From contig NZ_JAUSZI010000002.1 of assembly GCF_030817415.1 (NCBI RefSeq), positions 9,647,501 to 9,711,500 of the forward strand: a DNA stretch of 64,000 nt, written 5' to 3'. The notes under the pieces are model-generated. The model saw only the letters and a program-made list of their open reading frames with translations, was not told the DNA's origin and ran no database searches. Shown one piece after another: positions 47,590-55,292 of this stretch. Numbering within the stretch: position 1 is the stretch's first letter; every line of letters begins with the position of its first letter. Position numbers and translations under genes: made by a program. Origin of the DNA: Streptomyces umbrinus. GTDB lineage: Bacteria > Actinomycetota > Actinomycetes > Streptomycetales > Streptomycetaceae.

Positions 47590-48582
47590 GTGTCGCATGC
47601 TGTTTCCGGCCTGCCCATCGGGCGAGGCCTCCTCTGTCTGACCGTCGCCGGCGCCGCCTGGGGCACCGCGGGCGCGGTCGCCTCACTCGTCTACCGCGCC
47701 AGCGACATGGGCCCCGTCGCCCTGTCCTTCTGGCGCTGCGCGGGCGGCCTGGCCCTGCTGCTCGCCGTCCGGTCGCTCCGGCGCCCGCCACGCCCCGCCG
47801 CACGCCCCCTCCTTCGTACGCGGCTGCTGCGGACCGGAGCCACGGGCGTGGGGCTCGCGGTCTTCCAGACCGCGTACTTCGCTGCCGTCGAGGCCACCGG
47901 ACTCGCCGTGGCCACCGTCGTCACCCTCGGCGCCGGTCCCGTGCTCATCGCGCTGGGAGCGCGGCTGACCATGGGTGAACGGCTGGGGCGCGCCGGATAC
48001 GCCGCCGTGGCCGGGGCGCTCGCTGGGCTCGCGGTGCTCGTGCTGGGCAGTGGTGGTGCGTCGGTCCGGCCGTCGGGCGTCGCTCTCGCGGTCGTGTCCG
48101 CCGCCGGGTACTCGGTGATGACGCTGCTGACCCGCTGGTGGGGGCGCGACGGCGGCACCGACGTGTCCTCGACCACCGTGGGGGCGTTCGCCGTCACGAC
48201 TCTGTGTCTGCTGCCGTTCGGGCTCGTGGAGGGGCTGGTGCCGCACACCGCCGAACCCGCCCGGGTCATCGTGCTGGTCGTGTTCATCGCCGCGGTTCCG
48301 ACGGCCCTCGCCTACGCCCTGTACTTCGCGGGCGCGGCCGTCGTCCGCTCGGCCACCGTCTCCGTGATCATGCTGCTCGAACCGGTGAGCGCGGCGGTCC
48401 TGGCCGTCGGACTGCTCGACGAGCGGCTCACCGCGGCCACGGTGGCGGGCACGCTGTTGATGCTCGGGTCGGTGGCTGGGCTCGCGCTCGCGGAAGCGCG
48501 GGGCACGGGGACCGAGAGGCGGGCTCCCGAGGAGGAGCCGGCGCTGCTCCGAGGAACTGCGGGCAGCGGAGAACGTCGGTGA
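47590..48582 (+). CDS. EamA/DMT family transporter (2)
   Basis: Membrane transporter of 330 residues, about ten helices, two EamA repeats (about residues 10-140 and 155-290). It starts [20 protein letters not shown]. The second half includes [20 protein letters not shown] and a DERLTAA segment typical of the family. The tail after residue 295 is charged and disordered. GGAGA lies 6 nt before the GTG. It is a distant paralogue of the transporter upstream. The substrate is unknown. Confidence 0.84.
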   Translation: MSHAVSGLPIGRGLLCLTVAGAAWGTAGAVASLVYRASDMGPVALSFWRCAGGLALLLAVRSLRRPPRPAARPLLRTRLLRTGATGVGLAVFQTAYFAAVEATGLAVATVVTLGAGPVLIALGARLTMGERLGRAGYAAVAGALAGLAVLVLGSGGASVRPSGVALAVVSAAGYSVMTLLTRWWGRDGGTDVSSTTVGAFAVTTLCLLPFGLVEGLVPHTAEPARVIVLVVFIAAVPTALAYALYFAGAAVVRSATVSVIMLLEPVSAAVLAVGLLDERLTAATVAGTLLMLGSVAGLALAEARGTGTERRAPEEEPALLRGTAGSGERR

Positions 48583-48654
48583 CGGCCGTGTGGGCCCCAC
48601 CCCGTAGGGTCCACACGGCCGGTCACCTATGAGGCGGCCTGCGTCACTTCGGTG

Positions 48655-49299
48655 TCACCTGCTGCTGCGTCGCCGCAGCAGGTGTTCCCGCGCCGCCGTG
48701 TCACCCGGACCACCTCTTGTGGTCAGTTCGGCCACAACGCGGTTCTGGATTTCCTCCGGCCGGTGATTCGCGTACTTGAACTTCGCCCGTACGTTCGTCA
48801 CTTCGAGCCGCAGGCCGCGGATCCCGGGGAGGAGACGGCCGAACGGGGCCTCGCCGACCGTCGCCCGGGCGGAACCGCCCTCGGGCTGGAAGTGGCCGAC
48901 CTGGCGATTGAGGAGCTCCGCCTTCTCGTCCGGGTCGTCCACCACATGGGCGGTGCACCGGAGTTGGACCGCCGCGTAGAAGCTCGTCGGCGTGCCGTGC
49001 TCGGGCGGGGAGTCCTGCGGAGCCTGCCAGGGGCCGGGCACGTACACGTAGTCGTCGACCACGCTCAGGGTCACGACCGGGTTCGCATCGAGTGCCGGCC
49101 ACACCGGGTTCGGGCGGGCCAGGTGCGCGAGGACCAGTCCGTACGGTCCGGGCTCGGCCTCGTGGACGAAGTGCATCGGCTGGACGTGCGGCGGCTCGCC
49201 GGGCAGGCCGTTCACGGAAAGCTGGCCGAAGTCGTGGACGGCCAGCCACCGTTGCCATTCGGCGTCGTCGTGGGGCGCGTCCCAGGGATGTATGAGCAT
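48655..49299 (-). CDS. FMN-binding negative transcriptional regulator, PaiB family
   Basis: A 214-residue protein with a split-barrel flavin-binding fold. PaiB features are MLIHPWDAPHDDAEWQRWL, HVQPMHFVHEAEPGPYGLVL, LAHLARPNPVWPAL, the strand VVTLSVVDDYVYVPG and LRLEVTNVRAKFKYANHRPE. Bacillus PaiB represses sporulation and protease genes together with PaiA; here no PaiA is adjacent. Its ATG overlaps the stop of the upstream PPOX gene, so the two are coupled. Confidence 0.84.
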   Translation of the reverse strand: MLIHPWDAPHDDAEWQRWLAVHDFGQLSVNGLPGEPPHVQPMHFVHEAEPGPYGLVLAHLARPNPVWPALDANPVVTLSVVDDYVYVPGPWQAPQDSPPEHGTPTSFYAAVQLRCTAHVVDDPDEKAELLNRQVGHFQPEGGSARATVGEAPFGRLLPGIRGLRLEVTNVRAKFKYANHRPEEIQNRVVAELTTRGGPGDTAAREHLLRRRSSR

Positions 49300-49976
49300 C
49301 AGAGGATCGCCAGGTAGTCCGGGACCTCGATCCCGGGGGCGAGGTCGGTGGCGGGGATCGGGGCGTTGTAGCCCTTGCGGAGGGGGAGGACTCCGGTCCA
49401 GTGCGGCAGGCCGAGGTCCTCGGGCTCGTCGTTCGGGCCGCCGGTGCGCAGCTTGGCCGAGACCTCGGCGAGGTCCAGGCGGAGCACGGCGGTGGCGGCC
49501 AGCTCCTTGGCGTTGGCGGGCCGGGAGTCGTACGAGCGGCCGGGCACCACGTGGTCCACCAGCGCGTCCAGGGCCTCCCGCTTCTCGTCGGGGTCCGTCA
49601 CCTGGTGGGCGACGCCGTGCACCACCACGGAGCGATAGTTGATCGAGTGGTGGAAGGCCGAGCGGGCCAGCACCAGCCCGTCGACGTGCGTGACGGTGAC
49701 GCAGACCGGCAGACCGGGGTCGGCCTGTCCCGCCATCCGCAACGGGCGCGAACCCGTCGAGCCGTGCAGATAGAGGTGCTCGCCGACCCGCCCGTACAGC
49801 GTGGGCAGCACGACCGGCGCCCCGTCGCGGACGAAGCCCAGATGACAGACGTACCCCTCGTCGAGGATCGAGTGCACCATCTCGTGGTCGTACGCGGCGC
49901 GCTCCTTGGAGCGGGTGGGGACGGTGCGGTCGGTCGGGGTGTAGGTGGCGGGGTGCGGGGCGGCCGTCTCCGTCAT
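49299..49976 (-). CDS. Pyridoxamine 5'-phosphate oxidase family protein
   Basis: A 225-residue PPOX-type split-barrel protein likely to bind FMN or F420. Conserved parts are MVHSILDEGYVCHLGFVRDG, PVVLPTLYGRVGEHLYLHGS, HHSINYRSVVVHGVAH and VSAKLRTGGPNDEPED. It is the first gene of a two-gene operon with the PaiB-like protein and is divergent from a MocR-type regulator, which itself uses pyridoxal phosphate. This makes a link to vitamin B6 or flavin metabolism plausible, though not proven. Confidence 0.85.
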   Translation of the reverse strand: MTETAAPHPATYTPTDRTVPTRSKERAAYDHEMVHSILDEGYVCHLGFVRDGAPVVLPTLYGRVGEHLYLHGSTGSRPLRMAGQADPGLPVCVTVTHVDGLVLARSAFHHSINYRSVVVHGVAHQVTDPDEKREALDALVDHVVPGRSYDSRPANAKELAATAVLRLDLAEVSAKLRTGGPNDEPEDLGLPHWTGVLPLRKGYNAPIPATDLAPGIEVPDYLAIL

Positions 49977-50043
49977 GGTGCTCTCCAGGTCTGCGTCGTC
50001 GTGTGTTCTCGCTCGTACGCCGTGCTCGCCTTGCTTGGCTTAT

Positions 50044-50055
50044 TGCACTAGTGCA
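50044..50055. promoter_or_regulatory. Palindromic site between PPOX and mocR genes
   Basis: TGCACTAGTGCA is a perfect 12-bp palindrome 12 bp before the MocR start; a related half-site TTGTGCTAG follows at 50065. GntR/MocR regulators bind such sites, so it probably controls both divergent units. Confidence 0.6.
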
Positions 50056-50066
50056 TACTCAACTTT

Positions 50067-51398
50067 GTGCTAGAAGAGTATCGGATCGAGGGTAGGCGCG
50101 CAGCTGAGATTGCGGCCAGCGTCGAGCGTGCGGTGGGTTCCGGGGAGCTGGAGCCTGGTCAACTGCTGCCGCCGATGCGGGAGTTGGCGGGTCGGCTCGG
50201 GGTGAATCCCAATACGGTCGCGGCCGCCTATCGCACCCTGCGTGAGCGCGGGGTGATCGAGACCGCGGGCCGGCGCGGCAGTCGCGTACGGTCCAAGCCG
50301 GTGACGACGGCTCGGGAGATCTCCCGCCTGGATGTGCCGCCGGGAGTGCGGAATCTGACCGACGGCAATCCGGACCCGGCCCTGCTGCCCGCGCTCGCCG
50401 GAGTGTTCGCGGCGGCCGCGGCTCACGCGGACCGGGAGCCGGTGCTCTACGGAGAGGCCGCCGTGGAGCCGGAGCTGGCGCGCCTCGCACGTGCGGACCT
50501 GGATGCGGACGGCGTTCCGGACGGGCCGGTCGTGGTCGCCTCGGGGTCGCTCGACGCCATCGAGCGGGTGCTGGCCGTGCACCTCAGGCCCGGTGACGCC
50601 GTCGCCCACGAGGATCCCGGCTGGCGCAGTGTGCTCGATCTGATCCCGGCGCTCGGGCTGCGGGCGGTTCCGGTCGGCGTCGACGAGGAGGGGCCGCTGC
50701 CCGACGACGTACGAGCCGCGCTGGAGGCCGGGGCGCGGGCCCTGATCGTCACCGACCGCGCGCAGAACCCGACCGGCGCCGCGGTGAGCGCCACACGCGC
50801 GCGTGCCCTGCGTTCCGTGCTGGCCGACCACCCGGGGACCCTGCTCGTCGAGGACGACCACGGGCATCGCATCGTCGACCTGCCCCTGCATCCGCTGGCC
50901 GGCGTGACCCGGCACTGGGCGTTCCTGCGCTCGGTCGCCAAGGCGTACGGGCCCGATCTGCGCCTTGCCGTGCTCACCGGCGACCCCGTCACTATGGACC
51001 GTGTCCAGGGGCGGCAGCGGCTGGGGCCGGGATGGGTGAGCCGGCTGCTGCAACGGGCTGTTGCCGGGCTGTGGGCCGAAGGCGCGGTGGACGCGCGGAC
51101 CGTGGCGGCGGCCTACGGGCGGCGACGGGACGCGTTGATCGGGGCGCTCGCGGAGCGGGGCGTCGAGGCGTACGGGCGCAGCGGGATGAACGTGTGGGTG
51201 CCTGTGCCGGACGAGACCGGGGCCGTCGCGCGACTGCTGCACGCGGGTTGGGCCGTCGCTCCGGGGGCCCGCTTCCGGATGAACGCGCCACCCGGGCTGC
51301 GGATCACCGTCTCGACCCTCGCGCCGGACGAGGTCGGGGCGTTGGCGGACGCGGTCACCGCCGCGGTCGGGCCGGCACCCGAGCGCCGCTACGTCTGA
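50067..51398 (+). CDS. MocR-type GntR/aminotransferase-like transcriptional regulator
   Basis: Regulator of 443 residues with two domains. A GntR winged helix occupies about residues 1-75 (ASVERAVGSGELEPGQLLPP, MRELAGRLGVNPNTVAAAYR, LRERGVIETAGRRGSRV). A fold-type-I aminotransferase-like domain follows (about 95-435), with the PLP lysine in RSVAKAYGPDLRL. Such proteins sense PLP or amino compounds. The GTG start lies very close to the palindrome, suggesting a short or absent leader. It likely controls the divergent PPOX/PaiB operon. Confidence 0.87.
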   Translation: MLEEYRIEGRRAAEIAASVERAVGSGELEPGQLLPPMRELAGRLGVNPNTVAAAYRTLRERGVIETAGRRGSRVRSKPVTTAREISRLDVPPGVRNLTDGNPDPALLPALAGVFAAAAAHADREPVLYGEAAVEPELARLARADLDADGVPDGPVVVASGSLDAIERVLAVHLRPGDAVAHEDPGWRSVLDLIPALGLRAVPVGVDEEGPLPDDVRAALEAGARALIVTDRAQNPTGAAVSATRARALRSVLADHPGTLLVEDDHGHRIVDLPLHPLAGVTRHWAFLRSVAKAYGPDLRLAVLTGDPVTMDRVQGRQRLGPGWVSRLLQRAVAGLWAEGAVDARTVAAAYGRRRDALIGALAERGVEAYGRSGMNVWVPVPDETGAVARLLHAGWAVAPGARFRMNAPPGLRITVSTLAPDEVGALADAVTAAVGPAPERRYV

Positions 51399-51456
51399 GA
51401 CCGGGGCTCGGTGAGCCGTTGAGCCGGTGGCCTGGTGATGCGGTCGCGCGGTGGGC

Positions 51457-52434
51457 TCAGGGCTTGGCCTTGGCGGGCCGGGACTGGGTGAGTGCCGCGC
51501 CCGCCAGCACGATGACCGCGCCCACCGGTGTCGACCAGGCCAGCGACTCACCGAGGATCGCGACGCCCGCGGCGGTGGCGATGACCGGGATGAAGTACGT
51601 GACCATCTGGGCCGTCGTCGGACCGACCTCGGCGACCAGGCCGTACTGGATGAGAAGGGCGAGGCCCGTACCGAGAGTGCCCAGCGTGATGATCGCGAGC
51701 AGCGGTATGAGCGGGAAGTGGGTCGGCAGTGTCGTGAACAGCGGGGTGACGACTGCCAGTTGGGCCGTCGCGAGCAGAAGCTGGGCGCCGGTCAGTGAGA
51801 GGTTGGAATCGCTGGAGCCGGCCAGCGTGCGGCGGATGTAGATCCAGCCGATCGGGTAACTGAGCGACGCCAGCAGGGCCATCGCCGTGCCCGCGGCGTC
51901 CAGACCGTGGAAACCCTGCCAGGCGCCGAGCACCGTCAGCACGCCGAGGAAGCCGATGCCGAGGCCCGCGACCCGGCGGCGGGTGGGCCGGTCCTCGGAG
52001 AGGGCGACCAGCGACAGGGCCATGCCCCACAGGGGTGAGGTCGCGTTACAGATCCCCGCCAGCGTGGAAGGAATCGTCAGCTCGGAGTACGCGAACAGCG
52101 AGAACGGCAGGGCGTTGAGGAGCAGGGCCGAGACCGTCAGGTGCCCCCAGGTATGCGCTCCGCGCGGCAGCCGGTCCCGCTTCCAGGCGATTGCGACCGC
52201 GAGCACCAACGTCCCGAACAGCAGGCGGCCGAACGTCACTTGGAAGGGGGCGTAGCCATTCGTGCCGACCTTGATGAGGAGGAAGCTGAAACCCCAGACC
52301 AGAGACAGACCGGCGAAGCGGAGGCGCCAGTCGAGGGCTCGGCGACGGCGAAGGGGCGGGGCGGTGCGGAGCGAGCCCGGAGGTGCGGTGGACAAGGGGA
52401 CGGGAGAGGTCTGGGGCTCGGTCGCGGCGCTCAT
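51457..52434 (-). CDS. EamA/DMT family transporter (3)
   Basis: Membrane exporter of about 325 residues with ten hydrophobic helices in two EamA repeats. It begins LRFAGLSLVWGFSFLLIKVG after a 35-residue basic leader. The second repeat includes ASLSYPIGWIYIRRTLAG and the end TAAGVAILGESLAWSTPVGA. The ATG of MSAATEP is preferred; another ATG lies three codons upstream. It is divergent from a LysR regulator over 75 bp, the classic arrangement in which LysR controls the exporter. Confidence 0.85.
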   Translation of the reverse strand: MSAATEPQTSPVPLSTAPPGSLRTAPPLRRRRALDWRLRFAGLSLVWGFSFLLIKVGTNGYAPFQVTFGRLLFGTLVLAVAIAWKRDRLPRGAHTWGHLTVSALLLNALPFSLFAYSELTIPSTLAGICNATSPLWGMALSLVALSEDRPTRRRVAGLGIGFLGVLTVLGAWQGFHGLDAAGTAMALLASLSYPIGWIYIRRTLAGSSDSNLSLTGAQLLLATAQLAVVTPLFTTLPTHFPLIPLLAIITLGTLGTGLALLIQYGLVAEVGPTTAQMVTYFIPVIATAAGVAILGESLAWSTPVGAVIVLAGAALTQSRPAKAKP

Positions 52435-52457
52435 GACGACCACGATGGGGGATCACG

Positions 52458-52478
52458 ATCTCGTAGCACAAGCGAGAT
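52458..52478. promoter_or_regulatory. Inverted repeat in the EamA-LysR divergent promoter
   Basis: ATCTCG and CGAGAT form a dyad separated by 9 bp, between the divergent start codons. The T-N11-A-like spacing and the location suit a LysR-type site. Confidence 0.5.
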
Positions 52479-52509
52479 TTATGTCGTGGTACCTCGTAGT
52501 ATTGCTTAC

Positions 52510-53412
52510 ATGTTGAACCTGGAGCGCCTGCGCACCCTCGATGCCCTGGCCCGGCACGGCTCGGTCAGTGGCGCCGCCGAGGGGCTGCATGTGACGACCT
52601 CGGCGGTGTCCCAGCAGATGTCCAAGCTGGAGCGGGAGGTGGGGCAGCAACTGCTCGCCAAGAACGGACGGGGGGTGCGGCTCACCGACGCGGGGCGGCT
52701 GCTCGCCGACCATGCCGCGCGCATCCTGTCCCAGGTCGAGCTCGCCCAGTCCGATCTGGAGGCGCAGCGTGGGCAGGTGATGGGGGAGTTGAGGCTCGCC
52801 GCGTTCCCCACGGCGGCGCGCGGGCTGTTTCCCACGGCGCTCGCCGCTCTGCGTGCCGAGCATCCCGGGCTGCGGGTTCGCTCGCGAGAGCTGGAGCCGG
52901 AGATCGGGGTCGCCTGGGTGACGCGCGGTGACCTCGATCTGGCGGTCGTCCTCGACTGGTACAACAAGCCGTTGCCGCTGCCGGACGGTCTGGTCAAGGC
53001 CTCGCTTCTCGACGACCCCACCGATCTGGCGCTGCCTGTCGGGCATCGCCTCGCCGATCGTTCAGAGGTGGACCTGGAGGACTTCGTCGACGACGAGTGG
53101 ATCGCCTGGGACGAGGGGGAGTTCTGTCACGAGTGGCTGCTCTTCACGTTGCGGGGCAAGGGGATCGAGCCGGTCATCGCGCACCGGGCGGAGGAGCATC
53201 ACACGCAGCTCGCGATGGTCGCGGCGGGGCTCGGCGTGTGCGTGGCGCCTCGCCTCGGGCGGGATCCTGTTCCGGCCGGGGTGCGGACCGTGCCGGTGCG
53301 GCCGCGTGTTACGCGGCATGTGTATGCGGTGTGGCGGGCCGATGCGGATCGGCGGCCCGCTATTCGGGCCGCTGTGGATGCGTTGCGCTCCGCGGGGGTG
53401 CGGGTTTCTTAG
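52510..53412 (+). CDS. LysR-family transcriptional regulator
   Basis: Regulator of 300 residues. The winged helix is at residues 1-60 (MLNLERLRTLDALARHGSVS, AAEGLHVTTSAVSQQMSKLE, VGQQLLAKNGRGVRLTDAGR). The effector domain spans about 90-295. There is no ribosome site before the ATG, and a TAGTAT hexamer lies about 13 bp upstream, so the message may be leaderless. Probable target is the divergent EamA exporter. The 3' end runs into a dispersed repeat. Confidence 0.87.
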   Translation: MLNLERLRTLDALARHGSVSGAAEGLHVTTSAVSQQMSKLEREVGQQLLAKNGRGVRLTDAGRLLADHAARILSQVELAQSDLEAQRGQVMGELRLAAFPTAARGLFPTALAALRAEHPGLRVRSRELEPEIGVAWVTRGDLDLAVVLDWYNKPLPLPDGLVKASLLDDPTDLALPVGHRLADRSEVDLEDFVDDEWIAWDEGEFCHEWLLFTLRGKGIEPVIAHRAEEHHTQLAMVAAGLGVCVAPRLGRDPVPAGVRTVPVRPRVTRHVYAVWRADADRRPAIRAAVDALRSAGVRVS

Positions 53413-53424
53413 GCTCGGATTTTG

Positions 53425-53478
53425 GGTGCGGGTCCGCTGTGGCTTGTCGCGCAGTTCCCCGCGCCCCTTACGGGGCGC
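53425..53478 (+). repeat. Dispersed intergenic repeat, copy 2, with hairpin
   Basis: This segment shares TGTGGCTTGTCGCGCAGTTC and CCCGCGCCCC with the repeat at 13956. It ends in GCGCCCC-TTA-GGGGCGC-type hairpin that can terminate both the LysR gene and the convergent PPOX gene. Confidence 0.75.
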
Positions 53479-53494
53479 AAGCCTCCCCCCCTCC

Positions 53495-53962
53495 TCACAG
53501 GGCAGCCAGTTTGCGGAAGTCCCAGGATGCTGTTGCTTCTGGGGTGAGGCGCATCCAGGCGTGTCTGCCGTCGTGGGGCATTTCGGGGAGGCCGAAGTTC
53601 TTGCGGGCGAACAGGGGCTCCACGGAGTCGAGTTCGGGGTGGGGGTCGCCCGTGCGCGGGGCCTCGCCGATGAACTCGACGGTGCCCGACAGTTCGACGC
53701 CTCGCAGTTCGTCGTACTCCTCGCCCGTGTCGACGACCACGGCGACGCGGGGGTCGCGGCGCAGGTCGGCCCAGCGTTTGCTTCGTGTGATCGAGTACAG
53801 CCAGAGGGACTTGCCGTCCCAGACGAACCAGAGCGTGCTGACGTGCGGCGCGCCGTCGGCCGACACGGTCGCCACCCGGCAGGTGCGCTGAGTGGTCAGG
53901 AACTCGTCCAGCTCGTCGGGTGTCATCATGATCCTTCGGCCCCGGCGCTGAGTGACGGCCAT
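53495..53962 (-). CDS. PPOX-class flavin/F420-dependent protein
   Basis: A 155-residue split-barrel protein of the actinobacterial F420-dependent PPOX type. Segments include ELDEFLTTQRTCRVATVSAD, HVSTLWFVWDGKSLWLYSIT, SKRWADLRRDPRVAVVVDTG and a C-terminal WMRLTPEATASWDFRKL. I chose the ATG with GGGGAAC just before it; another in-frame ATG lies four codons upstream inside the palindromic operator, and one twelve codons downstream. Likely role is reduction of a small substrate with F420H2 or FMN. Confidence 0.83.
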   Translation of the reverse strand: MAVTQRRGRRIMMTPDELDEFLTTQRTCRVATVSADGAPHVSTLWFVWDGKSLWLYSITRSKRWADLRRDPRVAVVVDTGEEYDELRGVELSGTVEFIGEAPRTGDPHPELDSVEPLFARKNFGLPEMPHDGRHAWMRLTPEATASWDFRKLAAL

Positions 53963-53974
53963 ACGGTTCCCCAT

Positions 53975-53993
53975 TTCTGACGTGACGTCAGAA
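53975..53993. promoter_or_regulatory. Perfect palindromic operator TTCTGACGT-G-ACGTCAGAA
   Basis: Nine-base arms with one central base are perfectly symmetric. The site is 13 bp before the PPOX start and 114 bp before the divergent isochorismatase-like gene. No regulator gene is adjacent, so the binding protein is unknown. Confidence 0.7.
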
Positions 53994-54106
53994 AAGCATG
54001 GAGTGTCTTCCGTCCGTGCGCAATGGTGGCTACGCTCGCCCGCCACCGCAGACCAGGTCGACCGGGCCGCGCCGGGCCCGGGGACCGCCCGTGACAGGGG
54101 GAGCCC

Positions 54107-54757
54107 ATGCCGTCGCACGAGCAGCTCAGCGAACTCCTCGACCCCGCGACCACGGTCCTGCTCACCGTCGAGTGCCAGCAGGGTGTCGTCGGCCCGGACA
54201 GCGCGCTGCCCGAACTGGCCAAGGAGTTCCGTGCCTCGGGCGCGCTCGCCCAGGTCGCCCGTCTCGTCACGGCGGCCCACGAGAGCGGCGTACAGGTCAT
54301 GCACGCGATCGCGGAGCGCCGTCCCGACGGACGGGGGGCCAATCACAACGCCCGGTTGTTCCGCGCGGCCGAGCGTCTGCCGGTGCGGCAGTTGTCGGGG
54401 ACCACCGCGGTACGTGTCGCGCCGCCCATCGAGGTCGCCGAGGAGGATCTCGTCGTACGCCGCCTGCACGGTCTTTCGCCCCTCGCCGGTACCGACGTCG
54501 ACGCGCTGCTGCGCAACCTCGGCTGCCGGGCGCTGATCGTGACCGGTGTCTCCGCCAACGTGGCCGTGCCCAACGCCGTGTTCGACGCGGTGAACCGCGG
54601 CTACACCGTCGTCGTCCCCAGCGACGCCATCGCGGGGGTGCCTTCCGACTACACCCCCGCGATGATCCGCAACACGCTCGCGCTGGTGGCCACCGTCGCC
54701 ACCACGGACGAGGTACTGGCCTGCCTCAAGCGACCGCGTCGGGTCAGCCGAGCGTGA
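54107..54757 (+). CDS. Isochorismatase-like family protein lacking the catalytic cysteine
   Basis: A 216-residue protein with the cysteine-hydrolase/isochorismatase fold. Recognisable parts are TTVLLTVECQQGVVGPDSAL near the N-terminus and CRALIVTGVSANVAVPNAVF (about residues 140-160). In active amidohydrolases of the family the latter reads NVCVE; here the cysteine is alanine. The N-terminal aspartate is glutamate. It may act like true isochorismatases, which do not need the cysteine, or bind without catalysis. The 3' end overlaps that of the Rieske gene by 14 bases. Confidence 0.82.
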   Translation: MPSHEQLSELLDPATTVLLTVECQQGVVGPDSALPELAKEFRASGALAQVARLVTAAHESGVQVMHAIAERRPDGRGANHNARLFRAAERLPVRQLSGTTAVRVAPPIEVAEEDLVVRRLHGLSPLAGTDVDALLRNLGCRALIVTGVSANVAVPNAVFDAVNRGYTVVVPSDAIAGVPSDYTPAMIRNTLALVATVATTDEVLACLKRPRRVSRA

Positions 54758-55193
54758 TCGAGTCCCCGCTGACGGTGATCTTGGCGGCGGTGAGGCCACT
54801 CGTCGCGGGCCCCTTCTTGACGCTGCCGTCCGCGGCGTTGAACTGGCTGCCGTGGGCGGGGCAGGTGATGGTGCCGTCGGCGACGCTGTTGATCCGCTGC
54901 TTCTGGTGCGGGCACACCGTCGAGTAGGCCTTGAACTCACCGGCCGTCGGCTGTGTGACGACCACACCCTGGTCGGCGAACACCTTGCCGCCGCCTTCCG
55001 GAATGTCGGTGGTCTTGGCCAGCGCCGCACCCCCGCCGGAGCCCGACGACTTGGAAGCGTCGGAGGAGCCGGACGAGCTGTCGTCGGAGCCCCCGCAGGC
55101 GGTCAGCGTGGCGGCGATACCCGCCCCGCCCAGTGCCGCGAGGAGGGTGCGACGACAGAGCGCCGGCGCAGGCTTGAGCGATTCGCTGGACAT
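54744..55193 (-). CDS. Rieske (2Fe-2S) lipoprotein exported by Tat
   Basis: A 149-residue extracytoplasmic iron-sulfur protein. The N-terminus has a twin-arginine signal (CRRTLLAALGGAG) and a lipobox LTACGGS. A serine/glycine linker follows (about 32-50). The Rieske motifs are complete: CPHQ (box 1) and CPAHGS (box 2), 18 residues apart. It is the typical small Streptomyces Rieske protein, perhaps an electron-transfer partner of unknown oxidase. GGAAGGG lies upstream of this ATG; an upstream ATG would spoil the signal peptide. Confidence 0.88.
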   Translation of the reverse strand: MSSESLKPAPALCRRTLLAALGGAGIAATLTACGGSDDSSSGSSDASKSSGSGGGAALAKTTDIPEGGGKVFADQGVVVTQPTAGEFKAYSTVCPHQKQRINSVADGTITCPAHGSQFNAADGSVKKGPATSGLTAAKITVSGDSITLG

Positions 55194-55292
55194 AGTGGCG
55201 GTCCCTTCCACAGATGTGCAGATGCGCGTTTGTAAAGTTGTGTGTTGATCCAACAGGGGGTACGGGTACGTCACCCGCGCAGTTCAGGCGGT

